Assembly: GCA_035771165.1 (NCBI GenBank)
Contig: JAWNZC010000100.1
Location: 3,731,001-3,795,000 of the forward strand
From: Paragorgia papillata
Lineage: Eukaryota; Cnidaria; Anthozoa; Scleralcyonacea; Coralliidae
DNA length: 64,000 nucleotides
Reading direction: 5' to 3'
Shown: positions 9,650-20,817 of the stretch, in pieces
Layout: each line of letters starts with the position of its first letter
How positions within the stretch are numbered: position 1 is the first letter of the stretch
Made by a program: the position numbers and the translations under genes
The notes under the pieces: generated by a model
Told to the model about the DNA's origin: nothing
The model's database searches: none
Seen by the model: only the letters and a program-made list of their open reading frames with translations

Positions 9650-12600
9650 AAGTACTACGTATCGTAACAGTACAGTTTATAAATTAATATTTAAAAAAGA
9701 ATGTTTCAAAATCATTAGAAAACCATTTCACGTTATTTTGCTATTTTCGCCCGCCCCCGTAGTCCGCTTTTTTTCGCCAAAGCTTTTGTTGGGGAGTTTA
9801 TTATATCGTTACCACTCAGTCTCTGGTGTGCTCTGCGGACAAACGTAATTATGTAGAAACAGATTATAAACTACATGTATCTCTCTAAATATTTCAATGT
9901 TTTAATTTGTAACACAGAGAGTTAGAACACCACCAGACAGATTAAAAACTTGTCAACAATCCACACTAAGACATGGGACAATATCATAGAAAATTCAACA
10001 TTATTGCGTGGGAACCTCGCCCAAAGTAGGAACTACGTCATTGTCATATTTCGTGACAACAAAACATAAAAATAACTCCATGCAAAAAGAAACACAATTT
10101 CTACTATACTTAATCCAATTATTATCGCTACGTCAATGCAGCACGCAGTCTCCGAACGCCTGGTTATGCTCAGGGCCCTTGCTTAGCAGTCTATGTTGAT
10201 GTATCAACAGGGGCAGCACGCAATCCATAAACCGGTTACGCTAATGTCACTCTTCCTTTTTGTCCCAAAAACTGAAATGAAATGCGATGATACAAAATGA
10301 AATACACACATAGCTAGCTGTAGGTCTTGTAACATCTTAGATAGTGATTCTATACCACAATTGAATCAAATTGTGTGTTTGTTATTGCTACAGTGTGAAA
10401 AACTCTAAAGACTCACGAACAGGACTGTTTCTTTTTAAAACATGTCAAAACAAACTGCTTTTACCACACCGACACTTTCGTGCTTCGTCATGGCTCAGGG
10501 AGCGCGCCTAAATGTTTCTGCATTACCACAGAGCCTGGTAAGAACATTACAACGTATGCTGCCAAAAACGTGATTTGATGTCTTAAGATTTTGTTTTAAA
10601 GTGCCCTCGTGCATGCAAAAGTACAAAGAACGCCATCTCAAATGCCGAAAATTAAAAGATTGTTGGCGGTTGGGAGCATGCCCACATGCATCCCCAGGAT
10701 CCCTAGAAGTGTCATCACTTTGGCCTAAATTGTCCGGAAATAATTTTTGTAGTGGGAAACACTGGTGACTTTCTCCGATATAATACACATAATGAGAATT
10801 TGCGTTATCCAAATCAATTTCTTTTGACTTTTAACGAAAGAAAGACAGAAGTCATGCTTGTTGGTATACTCATACTTATGAATTTCTCCATATAGCGATA
10901 TTTCTAAAATATTTAAGACACGATTTCTGTTTATGATCGTTCGTCGCCTTCGGTTTCATTTCTGGCGATTGACGGCAACAAATATGAAATATCCAGCAAA
11001 TGTCGTAAATCAACGTAGTTTTTTTAAATATATCTGATTTACCGCTCGAGTTTAACTTTACAAGACTTGCAACAATCTTCTAAGAGTTTATAAGAACCGA
11101 ATCAACCGCTCCCCCCAGGACGAGCGAAGTTCAAATTATCCACGTAACCAAATACTCCAAGAATCTTGTAGTATTTCGGAATCACGTGACCAGCCTTTGC
11201 CAATTTGAAAGCAGAAAATGCCCTGGGTACGAGGTTGGACGTAGCCAGAAAACTGGGCGTTAAGAGGCAGAGAAACGAGTTGAAAGAGCGCCTGCAACTA
11301 TCGCTTCATTTTTCTGATTTATGCGCACGGAGCGAATGGAAAATTACCATTAGTTAAGAAAAATAAAAACGCCTTTTCAATTTAATATTAACTATGATTT
11401 GATCATGCACGGATACCTCGTTTAATTAAAAACTCCACTTTTGCTATAATTCAATACCAATCGTGTAAAGTTTTTTAGGCATTGACATTGCTCAACTGTG
11501 AAACTTTTTTTTCAATTTGATGTAGCTTCGCCTGTCCCTGTGTAAAAGCGAGTGGTAGTCTGTGCTGCCGCCAATATTTATATTCACCAACAAGTCAACT
11601 AAATGAGAACGGAAGAGTCCACATCAAGCGTTTGCGTAAAAGGCTAGGAAATTGGCTGAAAGCTGACAAGCAAGAACATATTAAAGTCCAGGCTAAATAA
11701 CTTTCCTGCTCGTAGCCTTCTTGCAACTTCGGCCGGCTAACGGGTCTCTATATTTCAAAGTTTGAAAAGACTCAGTAGCATGCGTGTCATGACACACAAG
11801 CATAGCGCATTTTTTCCGTTAACTTAAGCTTGTTCGATTTTTGGGCAACACTTCCAGCTTTCTTACTTCATTCCACACATATTTATTTCCATGGATAAAA
11901 AGAACATATTCGAAACACTGTTTTTTGGAAATTTTGTTGTATTCGAAGCGATGTGTTTTGAGAAATTAGCTTTCGAAGTGTTAAATTTGCGAGCGCGGAA
12001 TCAGGCTATAATTTAGGATGTGTTAGTTCGTTCTATAGCATGAATTCCCGCTGAAAGGATCATGCCGTAATTGCAATTGCCGTTTTGACCGTTTTGGTGA
12101 TGCTGCGGTTGAGCCATTCCAATCCTCTATTCGCACATGGATAGCGAAGGTTGTTCTTGTGTACTTGATGCCGAATTCTGTCTAAGGTTAGCAAACTTGG
12201 TTGAAGTTCTAAAATTGCTTATGTCAGGTGCATGCGGCTTCGTTCGAAATAGCCGAACACAATGTCAATACATTTTGCGGCCGAGGAAAATATTTCAGCG
12301 TGACACGTAAACAGTCCCTTTGGCTTCGTTTACCCCCAAAATATTTTTAATGTGCTGTGTTGCCGTTGGCATTCAGCGTGGAAATACAACTGGAAAAATT
12401 TGATGAAGGTTGGTGTACTCCCAACCAAAATATTAAAATAAGACGTGCCTAGAAAAAGGTAACAGAATCTTCATTGTTTATATAAATGTTGCATGGGTTT
12501 TGTTTTGTTTGCGAACTTTTATGTTTAACGTCCGATTGAGAAACCAAACACACAATCAGCTTCATGTAATTCCGTTTGGCAAGATGAATCAAAGTTAAGC

Positions 12601-13316
12601 GACGGTGGAAGAGCACGCCAAGTACTGTAATAGAGTTCGGTGCACGCCAATGTTCTTGAGTCATGCAGTGTGAAATTCTTGCAAAATCTGACGTGATTTC
12701 AGTATTATTCTACATCCTCGGTCCCAGGACGTCCTCAGTGCACTGGCAAATCGGATGCCCTAGGACATTGAGTCATTGACTACATCGCATCGCCCTGGGT
12801 GCGAGCATGGATAACAAATGAAATACACTGCTCAGCTATTTCAAGAAAAGTTTCTTTATTATGACGTCCGAAAGGTTTGGTGTTTACTGTTCTTCCAACT
12901 GGACAAAATAGCACAATTTTGCTTACCGAAATGCTATTCAAAGGTACAGTAGGTTGTTCACGAACATAATTTGGCGTCGCCGACGAATGAGTCACCGAGT
13001 CACGCTATGTCTAAAATCATTCGATTTTGAGAGTTAAGTGATGAAACTCATCGCAATTCCAAGTCGCTTTAGGAATCCTACTTTGTTGGCTTCTTCGTAG
13101 ACTTTTTCGATGTTATCTGAGCGACAATCTTCACTCTACTCAGAGCGTTGTTTGATAGTTGAAAATATATTTTCCCAGCCAATCACACACTTCGATCGTT
13201 TTCATCTGACCAAGTTTGTAGAGGAAAATCGGAAAATATTTTGACGCGTAAACAGGCTAAACGCCTTTTCGATGCCGATGCGACGATCTTTGGTCAAGTT
13301 TATAAGTTATAACGAA
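9650..13316. other. No gene recognised
   Basis: AT-rich sequence with only short random frames. At 11,183-11,240 a stretch (CACGTGACCAGCCT ... CCCTGGGTACGAGGTTG) matches the terminal sequence of element C at 31.5-33.1 kb and is probably the end of an older copy. A weak inverted pair at 12,712-12,808 (TCCTCGGTCCCAGGACG / CGCCCTGGGTGCGAGCA) may be another relic. Confidence 0.5.
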
Positions 13317-13420
13317 CAGGGGCGGGGATCCAGGAATTTTTCAGAGTACGTCAAAACCTGGAAATATTATTTCTAGGCGGATCCGGGAGCATGCCCCACG
13401 GGAAAAGTTTTAAAATTTGG
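13317..13420. mobile_element. Transposon end relic (hAT-like terminal sequence)
   Basis: AGGGGCGGGGATCCAGGAAT followed by GGCGGATCCGGGAGCATGCC resembles the shared end sequences of many hAT-type elements. The copy is short, has no partner end nearby and no ORF. Confidence 0.3.
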
Positions 13421-13717
13421 TTCCCTGCAGAAATGACATTTCCTGCATTCTGACAAGACTATTTAGCAAAATCCTACAGTTTTAACTTGTGTTTTTTATG
13501 CAACGTTTTATGATTTCTTAAGCATGATTTTTTGCTTTTGCATTTTTTTTATCATTATTGGAGACAATTTTTTAGGACGGTTTTGCTCCATGTCAGAGCT
13601 CATCAGCATGCCTACGAATCACTATTGTACAGTAAATCCGACATGGACAGCCAAGGCTCCAAAATATTTTGTAAGGTCAATTGCAGCCACTTGCTGCAAT
13701 CCCTTAGCTGCCAAGCT

Positions 13718-14090
13718 GGCTGGTTTTGAGGCACCAGTTACTCGCCTTAACACATAACTCTATCCAGCCAGACACTGTCTGATTAGAAGAAGCATCATGA
13801 ATAGACAATATAGGACATTTCATGGGCATAGAGGAGCTTATCTCTCTACATCATCCTAGTCATCTTAATGCTTAACTACCTAATACTTTAACCCTTATTT
13901 ACCCTGAGTTGTCTGGTTTTGAGGCACCAGATACTCGCCATAATACCTCTATCCAGCCAAACACCGTCTGATTAGAAGAAGTTTTAGTATCAATAGACCA
14001 CATAGGACATTTCATGCACATAAAGAAGCTCACCTTTCTACATCATCCCAAGTCATACTCATACTAACAAGTAACTATCAAGTACTTTTT
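13718..14090. repeat. Tandem duplication, about 195-bp unit, two copies
   Basis: The two copies begin near GGTTTTGAGGCACCAG (about 13,722 and 13,916) and share CTGATTAGAAGAAG and ATAGGACATTTCATG blocks with small differences. No coding potential. Nothing else is seen between 14,100 and 14,400. Confidence 0.7.
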
Positions 14091-14400
14091 TTTCTCTTTT
14101 CCCCAGAAACATATATATATACTGTATATATTCACAAGATTATATACATGGTGCAAATAGATATGAAAGAAGAAAATAATAATTTAAAGTGATGGGGAAT
14201 CTACAAGAAAGCAAAATTGGCTTCTTTGTGTAGATCCCTTTTATAGGAAATAGAACTAGTATATACATTAATAATTAACAAACTATGGACAATATATACC
14301 CCCTCAAGCCGACGACACAACATCTAAATTATCGATGTTGCATAATAAGCCAAAGAAGGTATTTACTGTCATATTAACTTAATATAACATTGTTGGTATA

Positions 14401-14545
14401 GCCAGTGCCGGATTAACCCCGTGGCAGAAGTGGCATATGCCAGGGGCCCTGCGCTTTCTGGGGCCCCGCGCTCTCTTTCTAAAACGCGGGGCCAGAAAAC
14501 GCGGAGCCAGAAAACGCGGGGAGCCAGAAAGCGCGGGTCCCCATG
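14401..14545. mobile_element. GC-rich transposon end relic
   Basis: The sequence starts GCCAGTGCCGGATTAACCCC, a common hAT-type terminal sequence. GC-rich repeats of AACGCGGGGCCAGAA follow. It is short and isolated. From about 14,550 to 15,900 no gene or element is recognised. Confidence 0.35.
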
Positions 14546-15913
14546 GTACTGACTCACTACTCAGTACAAATGTTAGCTAATTCTGTAGTTTCTTCCTTAT
14601 ATAATCTGTATGTATATATTATAATTGTTATTCTTATCGTTATGTAGGATTGTATAGATTAGTAATTAGCAGTTGTTTTACACAAGAGTACAAAACATGT
14701 GCGTTCAATTTCAGACAAAATTCTTGACGTGTATTTTAATTTTTTGTAAACACACACACATGGGACATGGGACGTGTTTGACATACCGTGTTTGAAAATA
14801 TCAAGGTTTACTAGTTAAAACATGCATCCCAAATACCAAGTAAAGCGGTACTATTTTGCGACGCCCAGTTTCTTTGAATCAACACAGAAAACATCAAAAC
14901 AAAGATCAACAACGTTTACCTCAAACACTCCATTGTGGCTTAGGCAGGTTTGTAAGACGAAAAAATCATTTGAAACGTCAACATAGTCATCTGAATGAGA
15001 GAACATGAAGAATTTGAAGAAAAGTTCACTTAAAAACCTCAGTAAAACAAGCATACTCACGCCATTCGTGATATCACAATTTGCAACTAGGTTTCAACCA
15101 TTTTGCAAACTGAGTGAATGCGTTTTAACAAATCAAAAGGCTCAAAACACCTCACGTGACTATTAGTTTCCTATGCAGTCCTTTTACAATCCATGGTTGT
15201 TGCTAAAGAGAACATTTGCATGGAAATAAGATGTTTATGCCCCATTTTATTTATCGTAATTTCTTAGCTCAATAGAATCATTGTAACCCACGTCAATATC
15301 GTCCCAAGGTAATTTCAGATGCCAGAGGGGGCATTGACGAAAAGATGAACTGTCTTATCACGTGGCTAAAATGTGGGATGACGTAAGCAACATAGGAAGA
15401 CGTGACTAAACGTTAGTCACATGTCATGTAACGTTGTTTCTCAATTTGGCCAATTTCTAGCACCTGTTTACAAAGATTGCTATGGCTAAGAGTATGAATA
15501 GTGGCGCTTTTAGTGCAAAAATAAGACGAGCTAGGGAAGTACTTTGTCGTCGAGGTAAGCAAATGTTTTTTATCTATAACTGTTGCTTAGTCCATGATGA
15601 AGTCAGATGGAGCTGCGCAAAGAAGAATTATATCACCGTTTCAGCAAAATTTGAAATATTGTCTGCTCTCATTATCTACTGTTAAGAATTACCATAATAA
15701 TGGGTCGTTAATGCGCACGCCCCGCTATCTTGGACCACCAAGTTGGAGGCATTTTATTTAGACCCTTAGTATTATAATTTATAGCCTATACATGCCTGCT
15801 ATATTTAACACATTATTAGTCTACTCACTTGGCTTTAAAACAACTGTAACCCTCCCGCCTGTGAGTTTCTCCACGGATTTAAACTTTTCACGAGAACGAT
15901 TTGGAGACCATTT

Positions 15914-16038
15914 GGGGGGGGGGGGGGGGGGGGGGGGCGATCGCTCCCCCTCGGCTCCCTTGGCTACGTCACTGCTCTTTTTCAAAGCGGAAATCTTGCC
16001 AAACGAGCAAAATTCAGACACATCTTCAAATTACTGTA

Positions 16039-16097
<59 letters not shown>

Positions 16098-16155
16098 AAG
16101 TATGAAGTATAGTTACCTTAAAGTCTTCGCTACCAGAGGTTTCACCCTAAACGGG

Positions 16156-16228
<73 letters not shown>
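15914..16228. repeat. Simple-repeat cluster: poly-G and two long TA tracts
   Basis: A run of 24 G residues (15,914-15,937) is followed by TA tracts at 16,040-16,094 and 16,160-16,228. These tracts create spurious reading frames. Poly-G runs may also mark assembly uncertainty. Confidence 0.95.
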
Positions 16229-16230
<2 letters not shown>

Positions 16231-16823
16231 TCCCATTTCCAGTAAACGCGTGGTATGGTTTACCTTGTTGTCCCTTGTGGCGAAGCTCCAAACTACGAAG
16301 TTTTCAATGAATAGGCAAAAATACTTAACCGGTATTTTCGCGTCGTCTTAGAACTTTTGCCCAATGCTTTTTGTTGGATTTATCGGGGCTTTGCCTACTC
16401 CCATGACCAGAAATATGCGACATGTACATTTGCGTCCAAAGGTATCATTGCGTCTCTGAGGAAATTGTGATTAGCGCATGGGCGTTGGCGGGCGCTTAAG
16501 TCTGAGTACGAGATTGGTTCGGTGAAATTGGCCAGCATTGTAAAATTACAATGGCGGAAAAACGATTTCGTGCTAGGCAAGCAAATCCAAAGCGTTTAAA
16601 AAGATTTTATGCAAATAATGAGAACTTTGACTTTCAAGTATGAATCGAGCGTCATCGGAAGCAGTCGCCTTCAATATAATTTCTGATATTCCCGACTGCA
16701 ACTTTTTTAACGAAGTCTGTTTTATCTATTAAAGAACAAGAAATATTTGGTGCAATGGAAAGAGTATATGACATGGCAAGCTGTACTTCTTAACTCGTAT
16801 ATCATGTTCCTACTCGTTCTGAG

Positions 16824-17044
16824 CTGCACTGATTAGCTGTTGTACAGCAAAATGTACGTCTGCAGATTAAACAAACATGTATATGCTCCCACATTTGCAT
16901 GTGCTTGAGCACTCTATGGGTATATATGGGTGACGATAGAGTTAAGCAATGCCCACCACTCAAGAAGTTGTCCAAACACTCTGTCCCCATATCAATCTAT
17001 TCTCGTTCCGAGCTGCGCTGATGAGCTGAAACGTTCTTCTGCAG
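16824..17044 (+). ncRNA. Two tandem hammerhead-ribozyme motifs, both mutated (retrozyme-like)
   Basis: Copy 1 (16,824-16,865) has stem I CTGCA/TGCAG, core CTGATTA (consensus CTGATGA), stem II GCTG-TTGTA-CAGC, AAAA in place of GAAA, and a GTC cleavage triplet. Copy 2 (17,013-17,044) has the consensus CTGATGA and GAAA but has lost stem II. The copies are 189 bp apart, and both sit in a shared GTTC(T/C)GAGCTGC context. Copy 2 runs directly into a TA microsatellite. Tandem type I hammerheads about 150-400 bp apart are the hallmark of metazoan retrozymes and Penelope-like terminal repeats. Both copies should be inactive. Confidence 0.7.
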
Positions 17045-17049
17045 TTTAG

Positions 17050-17053
<4 letters not shown>

Positions 17054-17109
<56 letters not shown>
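17054..17109. repeat. TA microsatellite directly after hammerhead copy 2
   Basis: An uninterrupted AT/TA tract follows the hammerhead after the spacer TTTAGACAA. The same hammerhead-spacer-TA order occurs at 29.5 kb on the other strand. Confidence 0.95.
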
Positions 17110-17118
<9 letters not shown>

Positions 17119-17164
17119 AAATCTTGGCAGTTTACACCTTTTTACCACCCACGTCCACATCTTT

Positions 17165-17499
17165 CCTCGATGGGGAGGTTACTCGGAAAATTTTTGGGTA
17201 GGAGTGTCCCGCCGTGTCCTCAAATCCTGGTTCTATCCCAGACCTAAAAAGGCAATTTTCTATACCTTATCCCAGACCTAAATTTAAAAAAAAAGCATAA
17301 CCTCTTTCAGCACTGGTGTCACATTAGAATCCATACTCTATCCCAAACCAAAATAAGCACCCGATTGTGGAGCAAAATAGACAATTTGTATACCCAATTC
17401 CAGACCCAGGAAATCGAAAACCACACCCTATTGTGCGGTACATACAACTATACCTTACATACTATATACCTTTTACACCTTGATAAAGATACTTGCAGG

Positions 17500-17549
<50 letters not shown>
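17165..17549. repeat. Degenerate ATCCCAGACC repeat plus TA tract
   Basis: Multiple diverged copies of a TA(T)CCCAGACCTAAA-like motif occur from about 17,230 to 17,420. A TA microsatellite (17,506-17,549) follows and abuts the Penelope-like fragment. Confidence 0.6.
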
Positions 17550-17554
<5 letters not shown>

Positions 17555-17585
17555 AATACTAAGACGGTTAAAAAAATTAAAAACT

Positions 17586-17627
17586 GCTACTCGAGTTTCA
17601 CGCTCAGGCATTGCTGGCGATCATCAG
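17586..17627 (-). ncRNA. Hammerhead-like core, left Penelope-like arm
   Basis: On the minus strand CTGATGA, a possible CGC/GCG stem, GAAA and CTCGAG-TA follow one another just downstream of the Penelope-like stop codon. Hammerheads in this position are known for Penelope-like elements. Stem I is not convincing. Confidence 0.4.
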
Positions 17628-17694
17628 ACTAATAAAAATACTAAAATGTGCATACTAAAATGTGCATAATAAAGTAATTTAGGTTTATAATTAG

Positions 17695-18005
17695 ATGCAT
17701 AAAACTTGTTTTCATGATGACATTTGGCAAACAGTTCTGATCTTTTGTTCAAAAGTGTTCCCTTTTGAGCATTTAAAATGCATAATTTCTCTTGCAAGCA
17801 TAAATTGCACTTGCGATTTCCACTTCGGAAGATTTTGCACGCTTCAAGACAGACACTTTAATTCATACTGCATGTTTTCATCTTTCAAGTCCCAGACGTA
17901 CTTGGACAATGCGGTGCTAAATCGATGTTTGCTATTTGAAAAAGAGTGCTTATGATTGTTGAACCGAGTTTTAAATTCGTGTTCGGTCATTCCGAAGGTG
18001 TACAT
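17695..18005 (-). pseudogene. Penelope-like GIY-YIG endonuclease C-terminal fragment (left copy)
   Basis: The minus-strand frame reads GMTEHEFKTRFNNHKHSF, the conserved second half of the GIY-YIG core of Penelope-like elements. STALSKYVWDLKDEN follows, then a CNLC cysteine pair and the NKRS region. The element's endonuclease nicks the target DNA for reverse transcription. The reverse transcriptase part is absent, so this is a 5'-truncated insertion. Confidence 0.8.
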
Positions 18006-18007
18006 CT

Positions 18008-18253
18008 AGCACCGCATTGTCCAAGTACGTCTGGGACTTGAAAGATGAAAACATGCAGTATGAAATAAAGTTGTCTGTCTTGAAGCGTGCAAAATCTTAC
18101 CGAAGTGGAAATCGCAAGTGCAATTTATGCTTGCAAGAGAAATTATGCATTTTAAATGCTCAAAAGGGAACACTTTTGAACAAAAGATCAAAACTGTTTG
18201 CCAAATGTCGTCATGAAAACAAGTTTTATGCATCTAATTTTAAACCTAAATGA
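18008..18253 (+). pseudogene. Penelope-like endonuclease C-terminal fragment (right copy)
   Basis: This is the same protein end as the left copy but on the plus strand, beginning at STALSKYVWDLKDEN and ending FKPK-stop at 18,253. It contains CNLCLQEKLCIL and LLNKRSKLFAKCRHENKF, where Cys and His residues form the conserved C-terminal cluster of this family. The GIY-YIG core is missing. A few substitutions separate it from the left copy, so the inverted pair is not brand new. Confidence 0.8.
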
Positions 18254-18300
18254 CTTTATTATGCACATTTTAGTATGCACATTTTAGTATTTTTATTAGT

Positions 18301-18342
18301 CTGATGATCGGCAGCAAAGCCTGAGCGTGAAACTCGAGTAGC
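18301..18342 (+). ncRNA. Hammerhead-like core, right Penelope-like arm
   Basis: The mirror copy of the left-arm motif: CTGATGA at 18,301, then GAAA and CTCGAGTA, 48 bp after the stop codon. Stem II pairing is weaker than on the left because GGC replaces GCC. Confidence 0.4.
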
Positions 18343-18789
18343 AGTTTTTAATTTCTTTAACCGTCTTAGTATTTATATGAACGCTCTACAGTTCTGTATT
18401 GAGCACTGTGCGGCTTCCGTGTCGCAAACCTGACGTATATATATATATATATATTAAATATTGAATCAGTATCAATTGATCGATCTGTGAGATCTGTGAA
18501 TAGATCAATCCGTCAGGGCTTGATGTCGTTTTTCAACGTTACTCATGCAAAATATATAATTCATAATATTATGTAAAATTTTAGAAAATACAACGTTGCG
18601 AATAAATTTTTTGAAAGAAGTACCTTGTATCATGTAATATTGGTATTCGCCTGGCCAACGTATCCACACCTTATCCTTTTCCCAAGCGCAAAATATTCCA
18701 AAGGAACAAAATGACGACACATCTGCAAATTAGAATAGTAAGATATATCGATTTCTCTAGCACAACAAGATGTTGCTTAAACAGAAGTT

Positions 18790-20817
18790 TGTACTCAGCC
18801 CAACACCCACGTTCGCTGCGATAAGACCCCGGTCCAGGCTAGTCACGTGTCGTATATATCAAAATTATCGATAGTGGGAGGTTGCCCTCCGTATCATAAT
18901 GCTTGACCTTGCTGGTATGGTCAAATAAATATATCGGCTTTTGAAAGAAATTGTTTAACCTGCGACAAGATTTTTTATCTCATGACAAACCCAAAATTCA
19001 TTTTTCCAAGAAACGCGTTAAATCCTTTATCCAGCTATCTTAAACGACGTCAAGTGGGCAGGGTTTTGAAGAGAGGGAAATTGTCGAGTAAAAATGCTAA
19101 TTAGTATGCACTAGTGAGATAATTAACAGTTATACCATGAGCTCGAGTTGTATATTAGCTCATAGTATAACTGTTTTATTATATAGTCAAGCACTGTACA
19201 AGAGACAAAATTACAGCGAAATGTTGGAAACAACAAACTTCCGGCATAGGCAACTAATACTTCCGTCATGCGCAATGATGCATTCACAGTGGAGTTTCTC
19301 GTTGAGCTGTTCGGTAAACAGCTTCGAAATGTTGCTCGAGAGGCAAAAAATGTGTTAACTAGATCAACAAAAAAGATTAAAAGGTACCTTTATGAAGTCA
19401 AAAGGTGGGTCAGTTGTTTATATTAGCGTTGCTGTCGTGAAAAAGGTTTTGATTTCATGTAAAAATGAAACTGAAACACCTTCGGCAGTGAAACTAAATT
19501 ACTTAGTTGGTTGTTTTTGAAAAAGAACATGCTTTTTACTACTCCAAATGCTTATCTAAATAAAAAAAAGTCTATTTACTGGTAATCCCCTACGAAATGT
19601 GTGTTGTAAGCTTGATTTTAACCGTGAGTTCCTTTGTTTGGCAACAAATTAATATCAACCCGTTAATTTAGTCGGGTTTTTGACGTAAAAAGACGTAATT
19701 TTTAGGTGAATTTTACCATTTAACATGCCAAATTGCGTATTTGTTAATGTATTTTTACACAATGTTGTTTTTTTATACATTGGTTTGAGGGTGTTGATGT
19801 TTTTCTGTATAAAAATCCGTCAATTTCAACTCTTTTCGGCAGTTTAAAAAAACATGCCGCCATCTTGTTTTTCCTCCACTAGCAGGATATGAGCTGATAG
19901 CCTGGTAGTAGGGAACCAATCAGAATACGCAAAAGCTCATATCCGATAGCATGCTATATAATAACTATAGTTATCCCACTCGGATAACTACTTCTCATGC
20001 TATGCATATAAATGAGATTAACACTGCTAATTTAAACAGCAAATGCTTTAATTGACAATGAACATTCACTGAAACAAAGCATTCTATCGTTCATCACAAA
20101 TGTGTTTTAACCTTACTTTTAATCCGCTATTGTCTATTTGTCTTCTAATATAATTTTGAGTGTGTCATGGGATAAGATGGTTTTACGGCCCCTCGTGGCT
20201 ATTAAGCTTCAATCACGATGTTAAATCCCCATAGCACACTCGTAACCATTAATTAACCTATACAAAACCGAAAAAAGTTTTTTTTTAATTTACGCTGAGT
20301 ATATTTAAGTTTTTACTGACTGTAAAAATCTTTGATCGTCCCATTCTTTTATTTTTAATGTGGGTGCTTAACTTATTAAATATTTTGTCGATATCTCAGA
20401 AAGTCTCACTCAAACTCCAGTTACGCCGCAGTTTTTGTCTTTTGTCGCTTGATTATAAAATATGAATACGCCACAAGGGCAACGTTGTCATCCTATTCAA
20501 AGTATATTCAAATATCGAACAATAGCAGTCACCGACAAATAAATAAAAATACACGGTTACGTACCAAAATAGCAAAATGTCTGAAAAACAAGACCATTAT
20601 AGCAAGACATGTTAGAAACAAGTGTAAGGTATAGAGCCATTGCTGTCATGTGCATGTCCTAATTTTATGTTTCGGTTATTTGGTCGTTTGGAGAGAACGC
20701 GTTGCGTTGTTTACTTAGAAAGATATTAGATTTCAAGAAAAGAACGAAAACTATTGTTAAAGTTAAATTTATTTCGTATCTTATAGTTTTGATTGTTTAA
20801 AAGGCAACAGGCCGTGT
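18790..20817. mobile_element. Left part of an old copy of element C
   Basis: 18,800-18,940 matches the left end of element C at 31.5 kb (AAGACCCCGGTCCAGGCT and CAATGCTTGACC-like blocks). 20,300-20,480 matches its interior (GGGTGCTTAA, CAAACTCCAGTTACGCCGCA, ATATGAATACGCCAC). Divergence is clearly higher than between the ends of element C. No ORF of note. The copy is interrupted at 20,818 by the CGACGT-rich element. Confidence 0.6.

Larger units (their letters stand above)
17550..18375. mobile_element. Head-to-head pair of Penelope-like element 3' fragments
   Basis: Inverted arms (about 17,550-17,927 and 18,006-18,375) each hold the end of a Penelope-like ORF, its stop codon and the downstream sequence with a hammerhead-like core. 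A 78-bp centre belongs to the left copy only, so the right copy is truncated at 18,006 and joined in opposite orientation. Both arms end in CTTAGTATTTATA next to simple or TA-rich sequence. Confidence 0.8.

Noticed and set aside
10495..10812. 105-codon minus-strand frame
   Set aside because: No recognisable domain, no splice context and no repeat partner; treated as random.
15792..16112. Frames ending in Ile-Tyr repeats
   Set aside because: Created by the TA microsatellite and poly-G tract.
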